From positions 1-16,178 of the forward strand of contig JACQXP010000335.1 in the NCBI GenBank assembly GCA_016208645.1: 16,178 nucleotides of DNA. Direction: 5' to 3'. Positions 6,610 through 13,705 of this stretch are shown piece after piece. The translations under genes were made by a program, and so were the position numbers. Origin of the DNA: Candidatus Methylomirabilota bacterium. GTDB lineage: Bacteria; Methylomirabilota; Methylomirabilia; Methylomirabilales; 2-02-FULL-66-22. Below the pieces are notes generated by a model. The model was not told the DNA's origin, made no database searches, and saw only the letters and a program-made list of their open reading frames with translations. The first letter of the stretch is position 1, and each line of letters begins with the position of its first letter.

Positions 6610-6698
6610 GAATGTCGAATGGTGAACGGCGAATTTCGAAGGCTCAAGGGTGCCCCACCTGGCGCCCGCCTTTTTCGGTCGTTCATCATTCGACATTC
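6610..6698 (+). repeat. Palindromic spacer repeat, GAATGTCGAATG type
   Basis: The left arm GAATGTCGAATGGTGAACG (6610-6628) and right arm CGTTCATCATTCGACATTC (6680-6698) are complementary at 18 of 19 positions. Both flanks (to about 6603 and 6721) carry further degenerate copies of a CGAATN / ATTCGN word repeated every 5-9 bases. It is AT-richer than the surrounding coding DNA and fills the glmU-yvcK spacer. It looks like a mobile intergenic palindrome rather than a regulator of one gene. It encodes no protein that I would accept. Confidence 0.75.
6648..6675 (+). terminator. Probable intrinsic terminator after glmU, in the loop of the palindrome
   Basis: GGGTGCC (6648-6654) pairs with GGCGCCC (6661-6667), 7 bp with one wobble, around CCACCT. 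Three bases later comes TTTTT (6671-6675). It sits about 80 bases after the glmU stop, in the centre of the 6610-6698 inverted repeat. The T-run is short and displaced, so strength is uncertain. If it works, yvcK needs read-through or a promoter of its own, and I see no clear one. Confidence 0.4.
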
Positions 6699-6794
6699 GT
6701 CGTTCGATATTCGTTATTCGCTTTTCCAGAATGATCTCGCCGCGGCCGTGCGAGGCCTGGCAGGCGGCTCGGAAACGGGAGAACACAAGAGGAC

Positions 6795-7811
6795 GTGCCG
6801 AGGCTCGTGGTCTTGGGGGGACGCTCGGGCCCCTCTCTGATCGTGCAGGGTTTCCGGGGGTCCGGCTGGGCCGTCACGGCCATTGTCACCACCACGGATA
6901 CCGGGAGCAGCAGCGGCGTCATCCGGGAGCAGTTCGGCCTCCCGGCGCCGGGGGATATCCGCAGCGTCCTGGCCAGCGCGGCGGATCCGTCATCCGACCT
7001 CAAGCCCCTGGCGGATCTGTTCGAGTTCCGCTTCCACCCCGCCCACGACTCGACCCTCCGGGACATGGCCCTGGGGAACCTGATCCTCACCGCCTTCACC
7101 CAGGTGCTGGGAGACTTCGAGCGGGCCGTGGCGGCTGTGGCGCAGCTCCTCAACTGCTGGGCGGTGGTGCTGCCCCTTCCCTCTTCCCCCGCGACTCTCT
7201 GCGCGCGGCTGGCCGACGGCTCGGTCGTCCGGGGGGAACTCAACGTCCGGGCAACCGGGAAGCCCCCCATCGCCGAGGTGTTCCTGGAGCCGGCGGAGGT
7301 GCGGGTCCCCGACGCGGCCCTGCAGGCGATCCACGAGGCGGACCTGATCGCCCTCGGCCCGGGCGGACTCTACTGCAGCGTCCTCCCCGCACTCTTGCCC
7401 GGCCCGATTCGCCAGGCCATCAAGGCAACCCGGGCGAAGACCGCCTACATCTGCAACACCACGACGCAGCCCGGCCAGACGGATGGATTCGACACCGTGG
7501 CCCACATGCGGGAGATGCTGCGGTACCTGGGTGAGGGCCACCCCGACTACGTCCTCCTGAATACCCAGGTGCCGTCGGAGGAGATGCTGGCGGCGTACCG
7601 GCGGGACGAGGTGCACTACATGCCGGTCACGCCCGAGGAGATCCGGCAGGTCAAGGCCCTGGGCTCCATCCCCGTCGTGGGGAATTTCGTGGAGGAGGGC
7701 TGGCGCGGGAAGCGAACGCTCCACAAGCTGGACACCATCCGCCACGATCCGCATAGGGTGGCCACCGCCCTGCGCGGATTGGTCGTGGAAGAGCCAGAGA
7801 CGGGGGGATAG
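6795..7811 (+). CDS. YvcK/GlmR-family (CofD-like) protein
   Basis: A 338-residue member of the YvcK/CofD-like family. Family features are the N-terminal strand plus Gly loop (VVLGGRSGPS), TTTDTGSSSGVIREQFGLPAPGDIR, MALGNLILTA, the long ALGPGGLYCSVLPALL segment, and YICNTTTQPGQTDGF. B. subtilis YvcK (GlmR) binds UDP-GlcNAc and stimulates GlmS, supporting cell-wall synthesis during gluconeogenic growth; that role is inferred here from family and from position between glmU and glmS. The canonical GGGTG loop is altered to GGRSG, and DDGGSSG to TDTGSSSG, so ligand preference may differ. The start GTG 6795 is the first in frame; AAGAGG ends only 2 bases before it, which is too close, so GTG 6807 (spacing 14) is an alternative, though it would trim the first strand. 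Confidence 0.85.
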   Translation: MPRLVVLGGRSGPSLIVQGFRGSGWAVTAIVTTTDTGSSSGVIREQFGLPAPGDIRSVLASAADPSSDLKPLADLFEFRFHPAHDSTLRDMALGNLILTAFTQVLGDFERAVAAVAQLLNCWAVVLPLPSSPATLCARLADGSVVRGELNVRATGKPPIAEVFLEPAEVRVPDAALQAIHEADLIALGPGGLYCSVLPALLPGPIRQAIKATRAKTAYICNTTTQPGQTDGFDTVAHMREMLRYLGEGHPDYVLLNTQVPSEEMLAAYRRDEVHYMPVTPEEIRQVKALGSIPVVGNFVEEGWRGKRTLHKLDTIRHDPHRVATALRGLVVEEPETGG

Positions 7812-7877
7812 CGACAGGGACAGGGAGACCATGAAGGCGATCAGGATTCCCGCTGTCCCTGTCGGATATCCCTGTCG
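7812..7877 (+). repeat. Palindromic spacer repeat, GACAGGGACAGGG type
   Basis: CGACAGGGACAGGGA (7812-7826) begins one base after the yvcK stop. Its complement appears as TGTCCCTGTCG (7854-7864) and again as TCCCTGTCG (7869-7877). The 6-base word CAGGGA / TCCCTG is repeated in both arms. It fills most of the 92-base spacer before the aldo/keto reductase and ends about 10 bases before that gene's ribosome site. Confidence 0.65.
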
Positions 7878-7903
7878 AGCGTGTCGAGGGAGAGGGAACA
7901 CCG

Positions 7904-8917
7904 ATGAGATATCGGACCTTCGGCAACACGAACCTAAAAGCATCGGAAGTCGGATTCGGCGTCTGGACGGTCGGCACGACCATGTGGGGGATCAAGGACG
8001 AGGCGGTCGGCATCCGGCTGCTGCAGCAGGCCTTCGACCTCGGGATCACCTTCTACGACACGGCCGACGTCTACGGCGATGGCCTGGGCGAGACCCTCCT
8101 GGCCAAGGCCTTTCTGGGGAAGCGAGATCAGGTGGTGTACTCGACCAAGTTCGGCTACGACTTCTACACCCACCCGGGGGTCCAGCCCGGCCAGCGCGAG
8201 CGGCCGCAGGATTGGCGCCCGGCCTACGTGCGCACGGCGTGCGAGGAGAGTCTCCGCCGGCTGGGAACGGATCACATTGACCTGTACCAGCTTCACAACC
8301 CCCGCATCGGCACCCTCCGGCGGGACGACCTGTTCGCCGAGCTGGAGCGCCTGAAGGTGGAGGGGAAGATCCACCACTACGGGGCGACGCTGGGCCCGGC
8401 CATTGATCCCCGGCAGGCCGAAGAGGGGACGTGTTGCATCCTCGAGCGCACGATGATCACCCAGATCATCTACAACATGCTGGAGCAGCAGATCGGCCAG
8501 CCCCTCATTCCCCTGGCCATGCAGCGGGGCGTCGGCCTCATGGTCCGTGTGCCCCACTCCTCGGGCCTGCTGGAGGGACGGTACAACCGCGAGACGACCT
8601 TCGGTGAGAGCGATCACCGGTTCTTCCGGGTGAACACCGACGAGCGCAAGAAGGCCTGGCTGGATGTCGGCCTGAAGAAGGTGGAACGGCTCGGCTTCCT
8701 GACGGGGGGGACGGGGCGGACGATCGCCCAGGCCGCCATCCGGTGGATCCTGGCCGCGCCGTGCTTCGCCTGCGTCCTGCCCAACATCTACACCGCGGAG
8801 CAATTGGCGGAGTTCGCCGGCGCCTCGGACGTCCCGGATCTCACCCCGGACGAGGTCCGGATGGTGGGCGACCTGTACGCGCGGAACTTCGACCTGCAAC
8901 CGGCCGGGGCGATGTGA
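7904..8917 (+). CDS. Aldo/keto reductase
   Basis: A 337-residue NAD(P)H-dependent aldo/keto reductase with a (beta/alpha)8 barrel. The catalytic tetrad is complete: D52 and Y57 in FYDTADVYG, K82 in YSTKFGYD, and H131 in LYQLHNP. C-terminal cofactor-loop features are present (AIRWILAAPCFACVLPNIYTAEQLAE). The start ATG 7904 has a purine-rich AGGGAGAGGG about 7 bases upstream. Its substrate cannot be read from sequence; many such enzymes reduce aldehydes or sugars. It lies between yvcK and glmS, 25 bases before the latter and on the same strand, so co-transcription is likely, and a link to amino-sugar or methylglyoxal-type carbonyl metabolism is possible but unproven. Cysteines at about 177-178 (GTCCIL) are not part of the usual active site. 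Confidence 0.92.
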   Translation: MRYRTFGNTNLKASEVGFGVWTVGTTMWGIKDEAVGIRLLQQAFDLGITFYDTADVYGDGLGETLLAKAFLGKRDQVVYSTKFGYDFYTHPGVQPGQRERPQDWRPAYVRTACEESLRRLGTDHIDLYQLHNPRIGTLRRDDLFAELERLKVEGKIHHYGATLGPAIDPRQAEEGTCCILERTMITQIIYNMLEQQIGQPLIPLAMQRGVGLMVRVPHSSGLLEGRYNRETTFGESDHRFFRVNTDERKKAWLDVGLKKVERLGFLTGGTGRTIAQAAIRWILAAPCFACVLPNIYTAEQLAEFAGASDVPDLTPDEVRMVGDLYARNFDLQPAGAM

Positions 8918-8942
8918 ACCTCCCACCCAAGAGGGATGAGCC

Positions 8943-10778
8943 ATGTGCGGCATCGTCGGCTACATCGGGGAGAAGCGGGTCGTCCCGATCCTCATCGAGG
9001 GGCTCAAGCGCCTGGAATATCGGGGCTATGACTCCGCCGGCCTGGCCGTGGTGGACCAGGGGCGGATGGTGATCCACCGCTCCGTCGGCAAGATCAAGGA
9101 GCTGGAGAATGCCCTCTGGGGCACCAGCCTGGGCGGGACCCTGGGCCTGGGCCACACCCGCTGGGCGACCCACGGCCGGCCGACGGAGGAGAACGCCCAC
9201 CCGCACACCGACTGCACCGGGGACCTGGTCGTCGTGCACAACGGGATCATCGAGAACTACCTGGCCCTGAAGGAGAAGCTCCTGGCCGAGGGGCATTTCT
9301 TCCGCTCCGAGACCGACACCGAGGTCATCGCCCATCTCATCGAGAAGTACCTCAAGGTGGACCGGGACATCGAGGTGGCGACACGGCGCGCGCTGAACGA
9401 TGTCACCGGAGCCTACGCCATCGGCGTCCTCTGGAAGGGCGACCCCGGCCGGCTGGTGGGCGCCAAGTGCGGCAGCCCGCTGGTGGTGGGCCTGGGCCAG
9501 GGGGACTTCTTTTTCGCCTCGGACATCCCGGCGATCCTGAACCATACCCGCAACGTGCTCTTCCTCAACGACGAGGAGCTGGTGGTCCTGACGCGGGACG
9601 GGGTCCAGGTCACCACGCTCACGGGCGAGCCCGTGCAGCGCCCGGTGGAGAAAGTGCTGTGGAGCCCCATCCTGGCGGAGAAGGGGGGCTACAAGCACTT
9701 CATGCTGAAGGAGATCTACGAGCAGCCCCGGGCCGTCCGGGACACCATCCGCGGCCGGTTTTCCGAGGAAGCGGGGCAGATCTTCTTCGAGGGCATGGAG
9801 GCGCTGGACGAGGCCCTGCCGCAGATCCAGAAGGTGATCCTGATCGCCTGCGGGACGGCCTGGCACGCCGCCCTGGTCGGCAAGTTCCTGCTGGAGGAGC
9901 TGTGCCGGGTCCCGGTGGAGGTGGACTACAGCTCCGAGTTCCGCTACCGCGATCCGGTGGTGGACCCCCAGACGCTGGTCATGGCGGTGAGCCAGTCCGG
10001 GGAGACCCTGGACACTTTGGCCGGCATCAAGGAGGCGCGCGCCCGGGGCTGCCACACCTTCGCCGTCTGCAACGTCGTCGGGAGCTCCATCACCCGGGAG
10101 GTGGACGGCGTCCTGTATACCCATGCCGGGCCCGAGATCGGTGTGGCCGCCACCAAGACCTTCACGGCGCAGCTCGCGGCCCTCTACCTCTTCGCGCTCT
10201 ACTTCGGGCGGAGGCGGGGGAGCCTGGACGCGGCCCGCGTCCGGGATCTCTTGGCCGACCTGGTCCGCCTGCCCCAGCAGATCGAGACCGTCCTCCACCT
10301 GGACACGGAGCTGGAGCGGCTGGCGCACCTGTTCCACACCAAGTCGGACTTCCTGTACCTGGCCCGGGGCATCACCTATCCCATCGCCCTGGAGGGGGCC
10401 CTGAAGCTCAAGGAGATCTCCTACATCCACGCCGAGGGGTATCCGGCCGGCGAGATGAAACACGGCCCCATCGCCCTGATCACCGAGGAGATGCCGGTGG
10501 TGATCCTGGCGCCCAAGGACAAAGTGTACGAGAAGATCCTGGGGAACATCCAGGAGGTCAAGGCCCGCGACGGGATCGTCATCGCCTTCTGCACCGAGGG
10601 CGACCTGGACCTGCCTCGCAAGGTGGACCACTGCCTGGCCGTGCCGCGCACCTCTCCCCTGCTCACCCCGGTCCTCCTCGCCATCCCGATGCAGCTCCTG
10701 GCCTACCATGCGGCCGTGCGCAAGGGCTGCGACGTGGACCAGCCCCGCAACCTGGCCAAGAGCGTCACGGTGGAGTGA
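8943..10778 (+). CDS. glmS: Glutamine-fructose-6-phosphate aminotransferase (isomerizing)
   Basis: A 611-residue GlmS that makes glucosamine-6-P from fructose-6-P and glutamine, the committed step toward UDP-GlcNAc. The N-terminal glutaminase starts MCGIVGYIG, with Cys2 exposed as nucleophile after Met removal, and contains EYRGYDSAG, HTRWATHG and HNGIIENY. Two SIS domains follow: CGTAWHAAL, VSQSGETLDT and EIGVAATKTFTAQ in the first; YPIALEGALKLKEISYIHAEGYPAGEMKHGP in the second. The C-terminus LAKSVTVE includes the ring-opening Lys. Length matches E. coli GlmS (609). The ribosome site AAGAGGG lies about 8 bases before the ATG. With a spacer of only 25 bases upstream there is no room for a glmS ribozyme, so control may be by the GlmR-like protein or other means. 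A G-quadruplex-type repeat begins 5 bases after the stop. Confidence 0.98.
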   Translation: MCGIVGYIGEKRVVPILIEGLKRLEYRGYDSAGLAVVDQGRMVIHRSVGKIKELENALWGTSLGGTLGLGHTRWATHGRPTEENAHPHTDCTGDLVVVHNGIIENYLALKEKLLAEGHFFRSETDTEVIAHLIEKYLKVDRDIEVATRRALNDVTGAYAIGVLWKGDPGRLVGAKCGSPLVVGLGQGDFFFASDIPAILNHTRNVLFLNDEELVVLTRDGVQVTTLTGEPVQRPVEKVLWSPILAEKGGYKHFMLKEIYEQPRAVRDTIRGRFSEEAGQIFFEGMEALDEALPQIQKVILIACGTAWHAALVGKFLLEELCRVPVEVDYSSEFRYRDPVVDPQTLVMAVSQSGETLDTLAGIKEARARGCHTFAVCNVVGSSITREVDGVLYTHAGPEIGVAATKTFTAQLAALYLFALYFGRRRGSLDAARVRDLLADLVRLPQQIETVLHLDTELERLAHLFHTKSDFLYLARGITYPIALEGALKLKEISYIHAEGYPAGEMKHGPIALITEEMPVVILAPKDKVYEKILGNIQEVKARDGIVIAFCTEGDLDLPRKVDHCLAVPRTSPLLTPVLLAIPMQLLAYHAAVRKGCDVDQPRNLAKSVTVE

Positions 10779-10783
10779 AGAAC

Positions 10784-10809
10784 GGGGGCCGGGGGTTGGG
10801 GGTCGGGGG
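10784..10809 (+). repeat. Perfect G-quadruplex motif just after glmS
   Basis: Four runs of exactly five G separated by three 2-base loops (CC, TT, TC): G5-N2-G5-N2-G5-N2-G5. It begins 5 bases after the glmS stop on the coding strand, so both DNA and mRNA could fold into a quadruplex. The reverse complement closely resembles the C-run repeat inside pcrA at 13059-13086, so it belongs to the same repeat family. A part in 3'-end formation or mRNA stability is only inferred. Confidence 0.7.
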
Positions 10810-10930
10810 AGGCGGCGACAAACCGGCCGTGCAGAAGCTCCTCAGAAAGTCCGACTGAACCTCCCTTGTCCCAATCCAGGCGGGATGCCCGCGCACTGAT
10901 TGACGAGACCGCCCCTTCCCCGCTCCCTCC

Positions 10931-10972
10931 GGTGACCTGCCGGCGGGGTGCGCCGGCCATATGAGCGTCACC
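10931..10972 (+). repeat. Nested inverted repeat between glmS and pcrA
   Basis: The outer arms GGTGAC (10931-10936) and GTCACC (10967-10972) enclose an inner perfect hairpin GCCGGC (10939-10944) with GCCGGC (10952-10957), with a CATATG site beside it. A T-rich stretch (10984-10995) follows 12 bases later, too far for a standard terminator. It may be an operator upstream of the pcrA promoter, a weak terminator for the glmS transcript, or chance. The rest of the 10779-11081 spacer holds the G-quadruplex motif and the pcrA promoter; I see no gene in it. Confidence 0.4.
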
Positions 10973-10991
10973 CGGGGCGCCAGGTTTTGTT

Positions 10992-11020
10992 TTTGCACTC
11001 CGGATCATCTAGACTATAAT
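10992..11020 (+). promoter_or_regulatory. Near-consensus sigma70-type promoter for pcrA
   Basis: TTTGCA (10992-10997, 4 of 6 matches to TTGACA), a 17-base spacer, then a perfect TATAAT (11015-11020). Transcription would start near 11027. This argues against the in-frame TTG at 11031 as the pcrA start and gives a leader of about 55 bases to ATG 11082. Confidence 0.7.
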
Positions 11021-11081
11021 CCTTCGTCAGTTGAGTTCCGTTCCGACCACCTCGCCTTCCCCGAAGGACAACACGACACCG

Positions 11082-13286
11082 ATGCTTCCCGATCCCATCC
11101 TGACCGATCTGAACCCGCCCCAGCAGGAGGCCGTGCTGCACGGGGAGGGGCCGCTTTTGATCCTGGCCGGCGCCGGCTCGGGGAAGACCCGCGTCATCAC
11201 CCGCCGGATCGCCTATCTGATCGGGCGGCGCAGCGTGCAGCCCTGGCAGATCCTGGCGGTGACCTTCACCAACAAGGCCGCCGACGAGATGCGGCGACGC
11301 GTGGAGCTGCTCCTGGGCGCGCGGGGCCTGACCGTCGCGCTGGGCACCTTCCACTCCACCTGCGTGAAGATCCTGCGCAAGTGGCACAAGGAGTTGGGGC
11401 TCCGCAGCAGCTTCGTGATCTACGACGACGCGGACCAGGTGAGCCTCATCCGGGACTGCGTGAGGGCGCTGGACTGGAGCGAGCGCACGCTGAACCCGCG
11501 GGGCGTTGCGGCGCGGATCAGCCGGGCCAAGAACGAGCTGCTGACGCCGGGCGAGTACGCCACCGTGGCCAACGACTTTCTGGAGGAGCGGACGGCCAAG
11601 ATCTACGCCCTCTACCAGGAGCGACTGCGGTTGAGCCACGCGGTGGACTTCGACGACCTGCTGATGCTCGCGGTGCTGCTCTTCCGGGACGCGCCGCACG
11701 TCCTCAGCTACTACCAGAATCTCTGGCGGTATGTGCTGGTGGACGAGTACCAGGACACCAACCATGCCCAGTACCAGATCGTGAATTTCCTCAGCCACCG
11801 CCATGGGAACCTCACCGTGGTGGGGGACGACGACCAGTCCATTTACAGGTGGAGGGGCGCGGACCTCAACAACATCCTGGATTTCGAGCACGACCACCCG
11901 GGCTGCAAGGTGATCCGGCTGGAGCAGAATTACCGCTCCACCCAGAACATCCTGGACGCCGCCGGCGGGGTCGTGGCGCACAACATCGGGCGGAAGGGCA
12001 AGACCCTCTGGACCGAGAACCCGGCCGGCGACCCACTCGTCTTCTGCCAGGCCCGGGACGAGCAGGCCGAGGCGGAGTTTGTGGTCCGGACCATCAAGAT
12101 GCTGGCGGCCGAGAACGGCTACAGCCTGGACGACTTCGCGGTCTTCTACCGAACCAATGCCCAGTCCCGCGTCCTGGAGGACGCCCTGCGACGCGAGGTG
12201 ACCCCCTACGTCATCGTCGGCGGGCTGCGGTTCTACGAGCGGAAGGAGATCAAGGACCTGCTCTCCTACCTCCGGCTGGTGGCGAATCCCGACGACGCCC
12301 AGAGCTTCAAGCGCGTCGTGAACGTCCCGCCCCGGGGGATCGGCCAGGTCACCGTGGACAAGCTGGAGGGACTGGCGATGGCGGAGCGGATCTCGCCCTG
12401 GGAAGCCTGCAAGCTGGCCGGCGAGCGCAAGATCCTGGGTCCGAAGGCGGTCAAGGCCCTGGCCGAACTGGTGGGGCTGATCGAGCGGACCCGGGCCAAG
12501 GCAGAGGTCACCCCGGTCCCTGAACTCATCCTGGATCTGCTGGAGATCACGGGATACCTGGCGGACCTCAAGAACGAGGGGACCATCGAGGCGGAATCCC
12601 GGATCGAGAACCTCCAGGAGCTGGTCTCGGCCGCCCGCGAGTTCATGGAGCGGAGCGAGGACCAGAGCCTGCAGGCCTTCCTGGACAGCGTGGCCCTGAT
12701 CTCCGACATTGACGAGCTGGCCGAGGAGAAGGGCGTGGTGACCCTGATGACGCTCCACTCGGCCAAGGGTCTGGAGTTTCCGGTCGTGTTCATCACCGGC
12801 ATGGAGGAAGGGATCTTCCCCCACGCGCGGTCCCTGACCGACGACGACGAGCTGGAGGAAGAGCGCCGCCTCTGCTACGTCGGCATGACCCGCGCCAAGG
12901 CGCGGCTGTTCCTTTCAGCCGCCCTCTCGCGCCGCCTGTACAACAGCGACAACTACAACCTCCCCTCGCGGTTCCTGGAGGAGGTGCCCGACCAGTTGGT
13001 TGAGCGGATTGACGGGCTCCAGCGCACCTGGGGGCTAGGGCTGGGAAGGAATCACCGACCCCCGACCCCTGGCCCCCGACCCCTGGCCTCGGAGCCGCGC
13101 TACGAGGCGGACGAGCCGTTCGTGGACCACCTGCAGGTGGGGATGCGGGTGCGCCACCCCGACTGGGGGATCGGCACCATCAAGGAGCGCATCGGCGAGG
13201 GCGAAGACCTGAAGGTCGTCGTCACCTTCGCCGGCGTGGGGCGGAAGAAGCTGGCCCCGAAATTCGTCCATCTGGAGCGGGCATAA
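11082..13286 (+). CDS. pcrA: UvrD/PcrA-type superfamily 1 DNA helicase
   Basis: A 734-residue 3'-5' helicase for repair and displacement of DNA-bound proteins. SF1A motifs in order: Q motif LNPPQQEAV (10-18), Walker A AGAGSGKT with K35, Ia AVTFTNKAADEM, GTFHSTC, II VDEYQDTNHAQY, III VVGDDDQSIYRWRGAD, IV LEQNYRSTQNIL, V MTLHSAKGLEFPVVF with EEGIFPH, VI RRLCYVGMTRAKARL. The last 50 residues (VGMRVRHPDWGIGTIKE to the end) are the Tudor-like domain that contacts RNA polymerase in PcrA/UvrD. The start is ATG 11082, with GAAGGA about 13 bases upstream; the TTG at 11031 sits at the predicted transcription start. Just before the Tudor-like domain, residues about 650-672 are a Gly/Pro-rich linker encoded by a C-run repeat shared with the glmS 3' spacer. 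gatC follows after 10 bases. Confidence 0.95.
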   Translation: MLPDPILTDLNPPQQEAVLHGEGPLLILAGAGSGKTRVITRRIAYLIGRRSVQPWQILAVTFTNKAADEMRRRVELLLGARGLTVALGTFHSTCVKILRKWHKELGLRSSFVIYDDADQVSLIRDCVRALDWSERTLNPRGVAARISRAKNELLTPGEYATVANDFLEERTAKIYALYQERLRLSHAVDFDDLLMLAVLLFRDAPHVLSYYQNLWRYVLVDEYQDTNHAQYQIVNFLSHRHGNLTVVGDDDQSIYRWRGADLNNILDFEHDHPGCKVIRLEQNYRSTQNILDAAGGVVAHNIGRKGKTLWTENPAGDPLVFCQARDEQAEAEFVVRTIKMLAAENGYSLDDFAVFYRTNAQSRVLEDALRREVTPYVIVGGLRFYERKEIKDLLSYLRLVANPDDAQSFKRVVNVPPRGIGQVTVDKLEGLAMAERISPWEACKLAGERKILGPKAVKALAELVGLIERTRAKAEVTPVPELILDLLEITGYLADLKNEGTIEAESRIENLQELVSAAREFMERSEDQSLQAFLDSVALISDIDELAEEKGVVTLMTLHSAKGLEFPVVFITGMEEGIFPHARSLTDDDELEEERRLCYVGMTRAKARLFLSAALSRRLYNSDNYNLPSRFLEEVPDQLVERIDGLQRTWGLGLGRNHRPPTPGPRPLASEPRYEADEPFVDHLQVGMRVRHPDWGIGTIKERIGEGEDLKVVVTFAGVGRKKLAPKFVHLERA
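13059..13086 (+). repeat. Two tandem 14-base C-run repeats inside pcrA
   Basis: CCCCCGACCCCTGG occurs twice in direct tandem (13059-13072 and 13073-13086). The minus strand reads as four G4-G5 runs with 2-3 base loops, a second quadruplex motif. A partial complement, GGGGGCTAGGGCTGGG, lies just upstream (about 13030-13045), so the whole is an imperfect palindrome like the spacer repeats. It is translated in frame as PPTPGPRPLA in the linker before the Tudor-like domain. Confidence 0.7.
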
Positions 13287-13296
13287 GGGGATTGCC

Positions 13297-13590
13297 GTGG
13301 CAAAGATCACGCGGAAGGAAGTCGAACACGTGGCCCGTCTGGCGCGGCTGGAGCTGACCGAGGAAGAGAAGGAGCGGATGACCGCCCAGCTCGATTCCAT
13401 CCTCGGCTACATTGACAAGCTGGATGAGCTGGACACCTCCCAGGTCGAGCCGACGACGACCGTCATCCCCATGGTGAGCGTGATGCGCGAGGACGCGGTC
13501 CGCCCGTCCCTGAAGCAAGAGGACGCCCTGGCCAATGCGCCCGACCGCCAGGATGCTTTCTTCCGCGTCCCGCGGATCATCGAAGACTAA
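13297..13590 (+). CDS. gatC: Asp/Glu-tRNA amidotransferase subunit C
   Basis: A 97-residue GatC, the small subunit that wraps around GatA and holds it to GatB in the amidotransferase converting Glu-tRNA(Gln) and/or Asp-tRNA(Asn) to the amide form. Family features: ITRKEVEHVARLARLELTEEEKE at the N-terminus, LDSILGYIDKLDELDTSQVEPTT in the middle, and the tail MREDAVRPSL... ANAPDRQDAFFRVPRIIE, which inserts between GatA and GatB. The start is GTG 13297, with AAGGGG 6 bases upstream and overlapping the pcrA stop region; the 10-base gap shows that it is translated from the pcrA transcript. Length is standard. Confidence 0.97.
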   Translation: MAKITRKEVEHVARLARLELTEEEKERMTAQLDSILGYIDKLDELDTSQVEPTTTVIPMVSVMREDAVRPSLKQEDALANAPDRQDAFFRVPRIIED

Positions 13591-13597
13591 CTAATGG

Positions 13598-13688
13598 AAC
13601 CGCAAATGAACGCCAATAAACGCGAAAACTTCCCTGAAATGAATTTGGGTTGATTTGCGTTCATTGGCGGTTGCGTTGATCTGCGGTT
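13598..13688 (+). repeat. Palindromic spacer repeat, GCGTTCATTGGCGG type
   Basis: The left arm, about 13598-13624 (AACCGCAAATGAACGCCAA and following), is complementary with a 4-base offset to the right arm at about 13656-13688 (TGCGTTCATTGGCGG, then TGATCTGCGGTT). The words GCGTT and AACGC recur every 8-12 bases. It fills the gatC-gatA spacer, begins within about 10 bases of the gatC stop, and ends some 18 bases before the gatA start. It is AT-richer than the genes on either side. Confidence 0.7.
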
Positions 13689-13705
13689 GCATTGGAGAGG
13701 GTGCC

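Noticed and set aside
6650..6840. Short open frames through the glmU-yvcK spacer (for example one with RHSSFDIRYS)
   Set aside because: These are translations of the AT-richer palindromic repeat and end or run out of frame into yvcK; there is no coding evidence.
8918..8942. glmS ribozyme upstream of glmS
   Set aside because: The gap to the preceding gene is only 25 bases, far too short for the ribozyme.
8841..10709. 622-residue open frame on the minus strand opposite glmS
   Set aside because: It lies entirely antisense to a fully conserved glmS; long antisense frames are expected in GC-rich genes, and its translation resembles no domain.
11031..11081. TTG start giving a 17-residue longer PcrA
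   Set aside because: It sits essentially at the predicted transcription start behind TATAAT 11015-11020, leaving no ribosome site.
10968..12824. 618-residue open frame on the minus strand opposite pcrA
   Set aside because: Antisense shadow of a clear PcrA helicase with all motifs intact.
13655..13705. Upstream TTG start giving a longer GatA
   Set aside because: The extra 17 residues are encoded by the palindromic repeat; the start at 13706 places the catalytic K79, S154 and S178 exactly where the family has them.
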